From: Prosapia bicincta
Lineage: Eukaryota; Arthropoda; Insecta; Hemiptera; Cercopidae
Assembly: GCA_036971475.1 (NCBI GenBank)
Contig: JBAIZL010000001.1
Location: 101,612,850 to 101,676,849, forward strand
Length of the DNA stretch: 64,000 nucleotides
Reading direction: 5' to 3'
Shown here: positions 37,280 to 49,690 of the stretch, piece after piece
Numbering within the stretch: position 1 is the stretch's first letter
Layout: every line of letters starts with the position of its first letter
Notes under the pieces: generated by a model
The model's database searches: none
The model's input: the letters and a program-made list of their open reading frames with translations, nothing else
What the model was told of the DNA's origin: nothing
Program-made: the position numbers and the translations under genes

Positions 37280-39892
37280 CTGTTACATAAGTAAAATTAA
37301 TCAAGATTACGGTTACAGTTTAAATAGTAATATTATTAGGATCGGTTTTAAGTTTTAGATAAAACCATATTGGTTCAAACTGGTTTGCGAGTAGCTGATT
37401 CTATAACTTACTATCCCTCCAGTATCTGAAAATACGATTCTTTCAGTCAATCACTCAGAGGAGTAGGTTGGTGGCCCTCGAGGTTTTTTATACCCTATGA
37501 CGGGTGGATCTGAGGAGTTGTTTCTGCAAACGAAGAACGTTCGATGGTTCAATTAAGAGAAAAGGCGTTTGTATGATGTTGAGTATGTGTGGTGTTTGTA
37601 TACCGATTGTATATTACACAACAAAAATTTTAATTATATAAATGTACCAGGAGGGCAAGCTAAAACAGAGTCGCTTCGAAATTTATATTGATTAATAGTA
37701 TGTTGGAATAGCAAGAGATGGACAACAGCTGTAGTATTTATTAAACTGTGTTCAAATTAAATTGGATTTAGCAGAGAGAGAATGTGACAATAAACGGTAT
37801 ACACTACTTAACCTACCGTTCAGTACAAGAAGATCACGAGCAACGGAAATAAACTCCTTCAAGACTAGGAGACTAGAAAAGCCACAACAGGAAATCTGTT
37901 TCGTTTAAAAGATTAGAATCATTGGTCTTGACATTTTAAAAGGATATTATTAAAAACATAACAGAATAAAAATCACATATACAGTATTTAAAATATGATT
38001 GTTGTTAACAGGGATACATAATGAAATGTTTTTTAAAACTAATCTCTTTCAAATAGATTACAAAGTTTCTATTATTTTATCGTACGAACGCGCGTTACCA
38101 TCACGTCGACATTAGGTATATTTGTCGCATTGCTCACTAATTCAACTGATGGCAATCGAAACCTTTGCCATAAGTTGTAGAGCCATGGACGTCTTCTTCT
38201 TCCTGTTCCGATTTAACTCTCTAGCGTTCATCGAACAACTTGTAATAAACGGTGGTTATCATGTCTCGACAGTTAAAAGATGATCGATCATTTTTTTTCT
38301 TTATAACGAACGAAATTTCTTTTCCCCCTGCCTTGTGCTTTCTTGTCGCTGATGTTTACAGTATAAGAAAAGCTACTCTGGAAATCCGTCGGTATACATA
38401 TATTGCAAATTCCTGTAGCCCCTTGATTGATGTTGCCGTGAATGTCCACGGTACCACACCGTACAGAAAAACAGAAAATATTTAACATTTGTTCTGTCTC
38501 ATTTTCCGTAGATTAGATTAATGCTTTTACTGAACGTAATATTTTACCGTGGCAAAATTACTTTGGCAAGCTTTCAAGTATATTTCCCATTAAATTCAAA
38601 CTCTCATAAAGAAATTTAAACAATATAACTTCAATATAGTTTCCATGCAGCTGTTAATATAAGAACATTGCAGCTGTTAATAAATGAGCGAATACAAGGT
38701 TCGTAAAAAACTTCAATGCGCTAACTCCGTTTTTCTATGACCGTATATTTAGAAATAAAACATCTAAAGATGTCCTAAATGTGCTACCTGTGGCTAATAT
38801 ATATGACTGAATCGCTATAACAAATTTATACGAAATTTAAAAACGTCTCTTGTACTCAGTACTTCTATCTAAAATTGCAATTTATGAGAATGAAAATTTG
38901 CATTTAGGACCTAATTATTCCAAAAAAGTCGTTAACTTGATCTTCTAAACATATAAGCAATTTATATAAACATAAAGGAAAAGTTAGAATTTGGAATGCG
39001 TTTAAATTAAGAAGATTTTTAATTATTTTATTTTATAAACCTGTATGTAAAGTAAATATAAAATTTAGGCCGTAAAATGTCATTTATTTTAAAAATTTTC
39101 TTACAGGGTTGTAATCTACTCAGAGTTTCTTCTGAAATGTTAACTCAAATAGGTATTTCTAGATACGTTACTGGCTGTAGAAATATGTATTATAACTGTA
39201 AGAAATAAAGAAAACACTCTAATAAGAGGAAGGTTGAAATGATATTGGTACTGAAAAAAAATTGTATAAAATATGATGAGCTTACTAAAACTACAGCTTT
39301 CACATTTCCAAGCACAGTGCAATGATGCGAATAGTCGACTCAGACGACGCTGATTACGACAGTATATACATTTCGAACACGTCTAAGATTTAGAAAAATT
39401 AAAGTCTGATCATAAGATTTCCTTATGTGTAGTGTCTAAATAGTTTGCCTTGTATATAAGATTTACTTGCTATATGGAAGGATGCATTTGACAATGAATA
39501 CAATTTGAATCTACTGTGAAGGGCGTCACTGCATTCAAACAAAAGTCGTGTAGACGAGGTGAAGAAGTCGGGATAAAAAGTTTATCTGCAGGCGATAGCT
39601 CACAATTTTCAGATCAGGTATTAATAATCTTAATAGTAGATGAAAAAAAGCACTAATTTTATTTCAGTTTTGAGGGGATTTCGTACTACAATCGGGATGA
39701 CACTCCACCCATAGATCAGTAATTCGTTACCATCCATATAAGAAGGATTCCCTGCAAGATTTCTTTCTTGTTGGTTTTTCATCCCGCTCTTTATAGGAAG
39801 CACTTACCGTTCTATTTCCGTTCACTAACTTCTGGATATCCATTAAAAGAACTAAGAACAACCATTAACATTAGCATAGTATGAAGACAATC

Positions 39893-40078
<186 letters not shown>

Positions 40079-40879
40079 TGCCTGCGTGAGCTATATAAAA
40101 AAAAATTATAATGCAAAACTACTCTACTGAAAAAATTTGTACTAGTTCATTCATGAAATATGTTATTTTATGGTATATATTTTTTCCTTATGTTATTCTT
40201 GGTAATCCAAGTTAGGATTATGTTGTTTCATTATTATTCAACTTGGACCTTAATATATTTTAAGAAAATACAGTATTCGAGTGAATTTACTTGTAGTATT
40301 CTCAAGTAATGTGTAGTGTTTCACTACATAATCCTTCCACTTTGTTAGTTATCGATGTGAGTTCCTTTTTGTTTTTGTCTATTAGGATTTAAATCACACA
40401 ACTTCGGGCCTTATTCACTTTTTTTCCTTACCTAAAATACAGTTATAACTCAAACTTCACTAATATTCATTTATAAAATCACAGGACAACTAATGGCATT
40501 TTTGTGAATTTTATAATGGAATATAATCCTTAGCTTAAAAATGTGAAACAATCTTAAAGATACGGTAAGAGAATGCCCGAGAGCTGTACAAAAACAAATA
40601 CAATATTTATAAAAAAATTTAGTAAATTCCTACATTAGTCAACAATAAAAATTATATTTTAGTTACTTTTTGTTTTAATCGAGTTTTGCGCTTCTCTTGA
40701 GACTCAACTGTAATAGATTTCGTTTATCTAGTCGTAGACTCTTAGCTTCTTCTGTTTCATTTGCAGGTTTCTCTTGTTGATTTGGATTTTTCTCTCTAAT
40801 CACAGTTTGCGTTGTGTCGTAGTTTCTTTTCTTTTTTTGCATTGTCAATTTGTGAAGCAAGGGTCAATTTTGTTAATCC

Positions 40880-42060
40880 ATTATAGGGAGAGTATGATCT
40901 GATAGTAGGAACTGAAAAAGTACCAACGTGGCTAAAGACGTTTTCAATTAACAAATCTGACATACGTTATTACACTTAATTGCATTTAATAAAATGAAAT
41001 ATAGCAAGATTTATTAAAATATAAATGAATATATTCATTAAATGTTAAAAATATTCAATAACATTTTATTGAACAACTTGCTATAAATAAAGTAATATAA
41101 CCTATTCATTAAAACAACAGTTCAAAAACGTAACCTATAAAATAAAATCAGATGTTTTATGAAATCTTATGTTATGACTTATTTTAAGCCAAATGGTATG
41201 AATAAAATATATGTTCCCCTCCATTAGTATTTTGCTGAAAAAAAATTGTATCTATTTCTAAATTTATATCTTGCTAAATATCTATAAAAAAAAAACTGCA
41301 TTAACGTCTAGTGTCATCCACTTCAAGTTTAAAAGAACGTATTTGAGTTTGAGTGAATAAATAAAAAGTATTTTATTAAACATTGAAAATTTGAACAAGC
41401 AATACATACAGATATATTGACAGAGCGTGTGAACTAATAGTAGGAATTTAAAAAATTAATATAAACAAAAATTTTTAAGTCAGTTTCTACTTAAGTCAAC
41501 AAAGACAAATTTTATTTTAGTTACTTTTTATTAAATAATTGCAAATAATATAAATAAAGTAACTCAAACCATGCGTTAAAACAGCTCAGTTGTTTCACAT
41601 AACATATGAAATATAATCAGCTATATTAGAAATCATATAGGCCTACTACCACTTATTTCAAGTCAAATGGAATGAACTATCTCTATTGGATACCTCACTC
41701 CATTCGTGAAACGTTTTCCTCAATTATAAAAATAAAACTTCATTAATTTTTATTTGAAAAAATTATTAATATCAAGTATCATCCAGTAGTTAAAAAAAAT
41801 TTATTTCCTAAGTGAATGAGTCACTAGTCAGAAAACTCCTAGACCTGGTAAGAGGGAAGGGGCTATTTGACTAGATCAGGGAGGTAAGTAGAATATACCT
41901 TAAGGGAGCAGTGCTTTGGGCAGTTTTAAACCCGCTCCCAAGTCAAGAAAAAAAAAGTGAATGAATAAAAGGTATTTTATTAACGATTGCCAATTCGAAC
42001 AGTATATATAAATAAAGAGAGACTGAACTAAGAGAAGGAATTGAAAATGAACTATAAATA
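40880..42060. repeat. Diverged tandem repeat, ~0.54-0.6-kb unit
   Basis: Three related phrases occur in order: a GAGAGTATGATCTGATAGTA type at 40,885, GAGCGTGTGAACTAATAGTA at 41,422, and GAGAGACTGAACTAAGAGAA at 42,015. GTGAATAAATAAAAAGTATT (41,353) pairs with GTGAATGAATAAAAGGTATT (41,959). TATAAATAAAGTAATATAAC (41,083) pairs with TATAAATAAAGTAACTCAAA (about 41,550). The units are heavily diverged and contain no gene. Confidence 0.6.
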
Positions 42061-42136
42061 CCAAAATAATCAGGTACTAGACTCCAAATAATTATAATAA
42101 CTAGAAAACTCAAAAATAGAAAATTATAAACTAGAA

Positions 42137-42161
42137 AATGGTATTTTAAAAAAATACCATT
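42137..42161. repeat. Perfect 11-bp inverted repeat
   Basis: AATGGTATTTT at 42,137-42,147 and its exact reverse complement at 42,151-42,161 are separated by 3 bases. It lies at the right boundary of the A-only segment. It may be a terminator-like hairpin by chance, or mark an element end. Confidence 0.6.
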
Positions 42162-43398
42162 AGACGATGAAATATTGTTAAAAACACAAAAACTAATTAA
42201 TTTGATTACATAAACTTATATTATAATCTAGAATTATTTAGGCTTCCCATTCGAAAATAAGTGAATACGTTGGGAAAGTAACTCCTAATAACAAAATATG
42301 TATGTGATTGCATAATTTACCATTAAACTAACTGTTCAATTTGATTTAGCAATTGATTTATTTATTTCACAGTTTTGTCAGAAATGTAAACTTTACACGT
42401 AAATGCGTGATAGTAAAATACTTTATAACCACTTCATAATATGGTAACAACCGCAGCGAGAGAGAAATTTCAATTCTTAAATACTCTTTATAAAATGAAA
42501 TCGTTCCTAAAGATATTAATTAATTGTCTAGAAATAAACCACTTTCATAATCCTCTTTGTTTTCCAGTTAAAAGAAAACCCTTCGCTTTGAAGGAGATTT
42601 TAATTAAATCCTACAATAGAATCTCACAAATTGACAGAAATTTAATTTGTACAATTAACGAAGAAGGATCATCTCTCTCAGCAGGACTAAATGAAGAGCC
42701 GTCGATGAAATCAGAATTGCAGAGGGACTGCGGGAGGTATTTGGTTGCACGATAGATGAAATTGCATTAGTTTGTCGACGGCGTCGCTCATATAAAGTCA
42801 TCCGAACTGACAATAAAAGTTAAAAAATAAATGTACAAGCATTTTAATATATTTGAAGTTTTCTCGAAATAAAATTAAATATTTCAAAAACCATATACAA
42901 ACAATCTATATTTTTCGAGAAATATAACAAATGAGTATTAAAATTGAATCTGTAATGCATATTTGGAAAATGTCTGGCCTTAAAAATATTAACTAATGGT
43001 TTTTTTTTTAAATTTTCATTTATTGATTAGTAAAGTTAATACTATGGTTGATATGAGTGAAATTTGGTTGGTAGTTATGAAATCACATTTTTCCTTTCGA
43101 CATTATTTCGTTTACCAGAGGCAAGATTTTAGCGGTAGACTGTGTGGATTTATAGAATGCGAGTTTAACGAACGTTATTACAATGGGTGAGCTTATAGTA
43201 TTATGGTGAGTATGGTTTTTTCCATTTGGTTAGCTCTCACGTTCTAGACGATCGTTATCCTTGAGTTTCTTTTAGTAGCTATCCCAGCGCTCACGAATGT
43301 TATTTTGCTTTATTCTATTGCATTTTTATTCTAAGATCTACTTATTATATAACATGTGTTGTTCAATTTTCAATTGAATAATCTGATTAAGTGCATGG

Positions 43399-43800
43399 TC
43401 TCGAAATATCTTGTAATCGCTTTTATTATACGGGTAATGATTATCATTCTTACATTATGTATTGCAGTAGCAGTGTCTAAATTATCTTCTCTATCGTTAC
43501 TACTACACCTATCGGTGGCAAAGGTAGCAGCGTCGGACTTTAAAAACACACGCGATCAGTATTAGTAAATGTAATGCATAATAAACTGGAAATAACTTGT
43601 AATCACTTTCATTACACGGGTAACGAATATCATTTATGCATTATGTATGGGATGATAGCGACTGATTCACATTTTCACTTTCGTCAGCACTACACCATAA
43701 TGGTGGCAAAGGTAGCAGCGTCAGACTTTAAAAAACACGAGCTCAGTATTAGTAATTCTTTTTCTTGCACGATTAATGATGAATGTCTCACAAATGTGGA
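43399..43800. repeat. ~188-bp tandem repeat inside copy A
   Basis: GGTGGCAAAGGTAGCAGCGT occurs at 43,514 and 43,702 (188 bp apart), each preceded by a CTTGTAATC...TTATTAYACGGGTAA phrase. A partial third unit begins with TTGCACGATTAATGATGAAT near 43,765. Copy B has the same arrangement with a 185-bp period, so the tandem repeat is older than the segmental duplication. Confidence 0.8.
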
Positions 43801-44211
43801 TTCTGTTGTCCAAGATATTCGGAAAAACATTTATCTTTAAACGTGGTGAAATTGTGACTTTCGTCAATGATGCTGATTGAAATTGTATTTCACGATGATG
43901 ATCGCTCTGTAAGCTCGAAAAGTTTTGTTACGGTTTTTGAAAATTTACTTTGATTTATTTAACAAATAAATATACTAACTGCAATCACAATAATAATATA
44001 CCATTTTATAATAATAGACCTACATAATAGCTTACCTTAAATAGGGGATCTGTATTGTGACTGTCGTAGAATATTCGGCCGTCAAAGGACTGAGGTATTT
44101 AAATAGAGAATGCTTTACAATTATGGCATGCATGAAGTATTTTGGACACAGATTATTCAGGTAAATATGTTTTAAGGAAGGCGGACAAGAGCTAGGGAAT
44201 AGCGCATGCGC

Positions 44212-44222
44212 AATGATAATTT
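44212..44222. promoter_or_regulatory. Second NRF1/EWG-like palindrome GCGCATGCGCA
   Basis: Same 11-base palindrome as at 6,517-6,527, about 85 bp before the conserved block of copy A. The matching place in copy B (about 61,980) reads AGTAGCATGAGCAATGA, so the site is lost there. Confidence 0.25.
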
Positions 44223-44304
44223 AAGAACTTCAAATTTAGATTAACAATACTAATAAACTACTTTAAATAGAAATTAGTAAACCTATACCGTGAAGCATGT
44301 TTTA

Positions 44305-44415
44305 ATACTAGAAAACATACACATTTCATGTGACTCTACTAATGAACCTGATTGTATGTACGCTCCCTATAACGCCGTTAGAAGTAATTATAGTTGCAGA
44401 AACTGAAGTGCAGTA
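44305..44415. other. 111-bp block nearly identical between copies A and B (A side)
   Basis: Only two substitutions separate this block from 62,125-62,235, while neighbouring sequence differs at around a fifth of positions. It contains ATGTGACTCTACTAATGAAC-type sequence with no long frame. Function unknown. Confidence 0.7.
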
Positions 44416-45175
44416 AATTAAGTTTCAATTGCATTATTTATCTGTTCATAAAAAAAAAATCAATTCCAACTCGCGACGTCATCAATAGATCACTTTGATA
44501 AGCTCACAGCTGACAACCTCTCAATAGAGTCGTAATGTAATTTTACCCTTCATTGAGTCTGATTCAATAAAATTTCACTTCAATAAATATTTTTATCCAG
44601 CATTCAGAACGCCTAATGTGATCCATTCAAGATCACTCTTATAAAAAAAATTACCTTGGTAAAATGTTCCTCTGAAAAACTAAGAGATTTCCTATTTCAT
44701 AATTGTATTCAACTTGTGTAATAGATATTTTTTTAGTTACACCCACCATATGCACTATTTCTGCAATTCCCCCACGGTTATGATTGACGGAATGTTTAAA
44801 TTTAGTGAACCACTTTCTCACAATATTTTTTTTCTTATTACGTTCTTTTCCTCGTCACTAGTTAACTTTTTCTTCTTATATCTTCTTCTATTCGTTTTCA
44901 CCTGTATTAAAATATTTGTTTTATTATTCCATTTTTCCTTCACATTAGTCGTCTAATTATTTTGGTTTTTATTTGTTTTTGCCCTCCCTAGTTAGCTATT
45001 TGTTTTTTGATTCCACCTTTTCCGCTTCTCTATTTAATTATTTGTTTTCTTCCTACACTCTGTTTTATCTTTCTAGTTACCTATTTGTTTTTTACTTCAT
45101 TTTTACCTCTCTTACTATATGTAGTTTTAGTTATATCGTCATTACTAAAAGAATTTAACATTTATTAACTAGAAT

Positions 45176-45530
45176 AAAGTGTAGTCAATGTTAAACCCAT
45201 TTAACAAATAGGTTGAAGTGGTTTTACACAAATATATACTGTTGAGATTTTTCATAAGACCAAAATCAATATAGTTACTACAAGATCTAATGACAGCACT
45301 TACCAGCACTAACCCAACGTTCGGAGTTTTATACAAAGTAGGACCAAAAGTTTGGATTTCGATTTTAGTCCCCAGGACGACTCAGCGTGTTTAAATGATG
45401 TATTTGTTTTTGGGTTACATCTACCTTACCTTGTCAGTTCCAAGGTCTTCCTCTATAAACGACTTGGTTTTTCTTTCGGTCCAATGGCCTCCAACTTATT
45501 GGTTATATTATATATTTATTTCGGTAGTAT
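45176..45530. other. Unannotated sequence
   Basis: Nothing recognised between copy A and the next microsatellite. Confidence 0.5.
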
Positions 45531-45532
45531 CA

Positions 45533-45589
<57 letters not shown>

Positions 45590-45745
45590 GCACGCACGCA
45601 AGCACGCAAGCACGCACACACACACACACACACACACACTCACGCACACGCACGCACGCACACGCACGCACGCACGCACGCACGCACGCACACGCACGCA
45701 CGCACGCACGCACGCAAGCAAGCAAGCAAGCACGCACGCAAGCAC

Positions 45746-45779
<34 letters not shown>

Positions 45780-45800
45780 GCACGCAAGCACGCACGCACT
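45531..45800. repeat. CA / CGCA / CAAG microsatellite
   Basis: A CA tract (45,534-45,584) passes into mixed ACGC, AAGC and CG-alternating tracts up to 45,800, including alternating CGCGCGCGCGCG around 45,762-45,776. Alternating purine-pyrimidine sequence of this length can adopt Z-DNA. Four open frames of 89-162 codons on both strands are repeat artefacts. Confidence 0.95.
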
Positions 45801-47599
45801 GAAAGGAAAGACTGAAATAGGGGTAGATTTTAGTCTATAGCATGTTAGTAATGGATTATTAGAAATTAGGCCAACATAATCATAAGATATATTTGGCTAA
45901 AAAACGATAACTTTGACCTAAAAAAAATATTACAAAAGAAATATATTTCTACATACAAATGCATTAGAGTCAGTTATTTCGGTTTAAATACATCTGTGGG
46001 CGAACGCTACATTGTCTTTCCCACTAATTTTTACTTTTACATCTGTGACGTTACTGGACAAAGCTTGTTATAAGAAAATTTCTTTTAAAATGATTTCATT
46101 TAAATTTCATTTAAACGATAGCCACTCCTTAAAACAAAGTTTTTGTCCACTAAAGCTTACAAAGTTTTAGCTTTACTATGACTTGAGGTTAACCGAGGAC
46201 GATACGGCCCGCTACCCTTTCCTTAATTAATCTTGTCAACTTGCGTAAATTGTAAACACTGCTGAGTTCCTTAATGTGACTTAAAGTTCAAAAGTTCAAG
46301 TTACGTTTTGCTTTGATGTCCTTTTTACAGATTGTGTCTCGTAACTTTATACGGAGCATACGATATAATTTACATTTTAGTTAAATATCCCAGAAACGAG
46401 ATACCTGCAATATATAGTATAAACAAAATACATTATAGTCATAAAAGTGAAAAAAGATTTTTTCCAAATCTTTCCTGAAACATTTAGCTTCGTTTTAGTC
46501 GAATTATATATTTCATGGGTGTTACTTTGGATACTAACATGGGATCATGTTAGCTTGAATCAAGGACCTCCTATAAATTTCTCCTAAACAAAATGTTATA
46601 ATATAATTCTATAGGCATACCAATAATTAAAAAAAATTAAATCAACTGATTCTACTTTTGTGTGTACCGTATATGCTACTATACATAGCCCACGTAGCTA
46701 CTACTATACTCAACGTATTACAAAATGACGTTTTTTCGTATTGAACTTTCCCTCTTATTTATTATAGTAAAAACTGATAATAAAATAAATATAACATAAA
46801 ATAATATCCAGAAATAAAACATTTACTTTATAAAAATAGAGTAGGATTACTATTAGGGTTATTAAAATCTATAATGATATGTGGTCTATTTATGTGTATA
46901 ATAATATAAATTAAATTGATAATTTTCTGCTATAATTATTTTTGCTACTTTTCGGATAGCTTCCATCTGTTAGAACCTAGAACGTCTATGCGTTTGAAAA
47001 TGATAGGTATAGCAAAAACAAATATATTTAGTTTCATAATTTTTTGTTCTGTAATTTTTGTTTTTTAAAGTTGAAAAAGCCTTGTTGCTCTAATTATTAG
47101 GATAAAAAATGTATTCAACCCCCATCCCGACCTACGCTATACCCCGTAAGAACCCCGTTCTTAGCGCCCTTAAAATATATATCTTCTAACTAGATATTAA
47201 GATCTTTCAAGCGATCCGAAAACATGTTGAAATCTTGCTCTGTTCCCTTCAGATTGTTACCATGTCATCTTTAGTAAAATAAAAGATATTTATATTGTGG
47301 TTAATGGTGTTTTTATTTATTTAGTTAGGCCTGTAGTTTACTTCGTAAGGAATAATAGTATTACTACCTAATAAAATTTAAACTAAAAAAATAAATTCAT
47401 TGCATTCATGTCTATTCTGTAGCGACTCAATAACTCGTAAGACATTATGTAGAAATTCTATACTGGTGACTAAATAGACTATATTATTAACCTTCCACGA
47501 ACAATAAAAAGAAGATAGTGTAAGCAAAACATTCATCGGATTCTAATGCAGGGTTGTTAGTTTAAAATAAATAAGATCGTACCCAAGTCTTATCTAACG
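45801..47599. other. Unannotated AT-rich sequence
   Basis: No gene, RNA or repeat supported. Confidence 0.5.
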
Positions 47600-48070
47600 T
47601 CATTGGTTGTAATATGTTATCAATTACGATCACATAATTCGGATTATGTTACACGATTCTTGATATAAACGTTACCATCTCCTTCATTGTAATAAGTTAC
47701 GCTACTATTCGTAATAAAATTACCGTCTTCTATCACATTCTTTGAATCAAGATATGCAAACCTAGTTAAAACGTTACCAGCTGCGATCAAGTTGATCATA
47801 TCATGTTACGTGATTTGATGTAATCACATTACCAACTAACTGCGATCACATACATCCTATCGCTTTACTCGAGTATTTAATAATATCGTTACAATCTACA
47901 ATGACGTTGTTGGTAACACGTTAGGAGATTTTTGGTAATAATGTTATTAGCCACGATCTCATTTTTCGTATTGATAAATTTTTCGTTACGTGACCTTCGT
48001 AATAACATTTCCAGCTTCTATCTTGTTGCGCGAACTATATTATAACATTACGCGCTACAATTCGTTTCAC
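47600..48070. repeat. Decayed ~50-60-bp minisatellite
   Basis: A phrase of the type GTAATAACRTTACCAGCTAC followed by GATCACATT recurs at about 47,618, 47,672, 47,723, 47,783, 47,829, 47,888, 47,942, 48,007 and 48,046. Spacing is 40-65 bp and each copy is strongly diverged. It looks like an old tandem array. Confidence 0.55.
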
Positions 48071-48429
48071 AGTTTTGGAATTTATCTAATGACGTTTTTC
48101 GCTAGCAGTTATTAAAAAAAATCTAGAAGAGCTCAGCCAATCTACAAAATAGAATTTGGAACTGGTTGTCAAAGTCCCGAATAGGGTGAATTAGTCTTTT
48201 TCTCTTGATAATCGCAACGCGCATTTTGTCTTTCTCTCAAAAATCGCTCTTGTCACTACCTGTAGGCGCAGGAGGGCTATCGGAGTTTTAGCGGTAACCA
48301 GGTTGCACCAAGTAGATGCTTGCTGATTTTACAACCCTAGGCAACAATCGTAACTATCTATTAATGAGACTGACAGCTACAGAGTGAGAGGGGGATACAC
48401 AGGATTTCATGACCTTCAATTGTACGAAG
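48071..48429. other. Unresolved sequence upstream of the LINE remnant
   Basis: May include more of the same retroelement, since composition is similar, but no clear protein match could be read. Confidence 0.35.
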
Positions 48430-49690
48430 ACCTGTGATGGATTACGGCAGTGACGCATTTTATACATCGAGTAATTTTAATTCAGTCAAGCTCGAATTGT
48501 TCAACACAATGAACTGAGAATTGGTACTAAAACGGCGAGGTCAAACCCGGACATTGCAGTGGAGGTCCAGGCAGGAGATGAATCGTTTGTGACAAGACAA
48601 AACAAACGTATCCTTAAATTTTGGAAAACGCTGGGAGTGTGGATGGCAAATGTTGAAACTTCTACAGACCATCCGCAGTGCGCTTCAGAATGTAGATATC
48701 CCCATGTTTTATTTTCAAGCTACTAAAGATAAATATCACCTCCTGCATTATAATTCGCAACCACTTCGTAATTACATTTCTATGGCTACTAACCTTCCAC
48801 ACATACTCACAACCCTACATTAATTCAGTGCAAAAAACGTAAACCCTTCTGGCACAAGGGTTAGAAAACATTGCCAGACGGCAGCCTTCTAGCAATCGAC
48901 TACTTATTTACACGGACTGCTCATTCAATCTAGCAAAGAGAGGAGCTGGACCAAGATGGCTCTGCAAGTATTTCGTGGGCTTTTCCGCTGTTGGTACCGA
49001 CGCCAGTATTTTCGATGGGCATATTTGCGCTATCCTCGAGGTCACGACAAGTCTACTACAGTCTGGCAGACTGCCTGATAAGGTAGTTTTCTTTGTTCAC
49101 TCACAAACGACCATACTGTCACTAGCCTTTTTAACGCCCGTACCAACTGCCGTCGGATAATCGATTACCGTCTGGAAACTGAGAAATTAGAAATGAACGA
49201 TGGAATACACATTTACAATTGGTTCATTGCTATGTGGAGATTCTAGAGGACGAACTGGGCTGGTGATCTTTCTAAAAAAGGTTCAGAAACTGACCAACCA
49301 ACTTCTTTATCATCCTTAAACCCGGCAAGGAACATCAATAACAATCTGTCAACGCCCACAATCGGACTAAAATAGTGAAAATGGCCAAAAGTAAGAAATG
49401 GGAGCTTCTAGCCTCCAAGTGCCCCTTATCCAGAAACCAATAACGTATGGAGGCGGTCGCCAGATTTGGTTTACTGACTGGCCATAACTACCTCCAGAAC
49501 AACTCCACAAATCGACGTAGTGGAAAACCCTCGGCCTCTTCTGCCAAAGAGTCAGAATGAACGGTGAACGCCTAAACTATTGTTCAGGTCTCTCCGTTTT
49601 CCCTTACCCCGCTGGCTGCTATTGGAAAGCCGACCGTCGAATAACTGAAACACCAAGAATGGGCGCTGGCTAAACAAAGTTAAAAAAAAT
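48430..49690 (+). pseudogene. Dead non-LTR retrotransposon 3' end: RT thumb/linker, RNase H and C-terminal zinc motif
   Basis: Reading the plus strand in shifting frames: YGSDAFYTSSNFNSVKLELF (end of the RT region, family pattern YG...), then DIAVEVQAGDESFVTRQNKR and ILKFWKTLG, then the RNase H domain: FTDCS, KRGAGPRWLCKYF, VGTDASIFDGH, LPDKVVFFVHSQTTI. Next come ARFGLLTGHNYLQN and a C-terminal CQRVRMNGERLNYCSGL...YWKADRR. This order is typical of arthropod LINEs of the I/R1-like group, which carry RNase H after reverse transcriptase. Catalytic residues are lost: the family's FDGE reads FDGH and VDSQ reads VHSQ. Many stops and frameshifts are present. The element is 5'-truncated, and an A-rich tract near 49,680-49,690 may be the remains of its 3' tail. 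Confidence 0.88.

Noticed and set aside
42441..42755. 104-codon frame in copy A with an acceptor-like TTTTCCAG before a 90%-conserved stretch shared with copy B
   Set aside because: Most A/B differences change the amino acid and B has a stop (RD-stop) and a one-base indel at the end, so no coding constraint is visible.
45352..45840. 162-codon open frame and three overlapping frames
   Set aside because: They consist of HTHTHT, ARTHA and CVCV repeats read through a CA/CGCA microsatellite.
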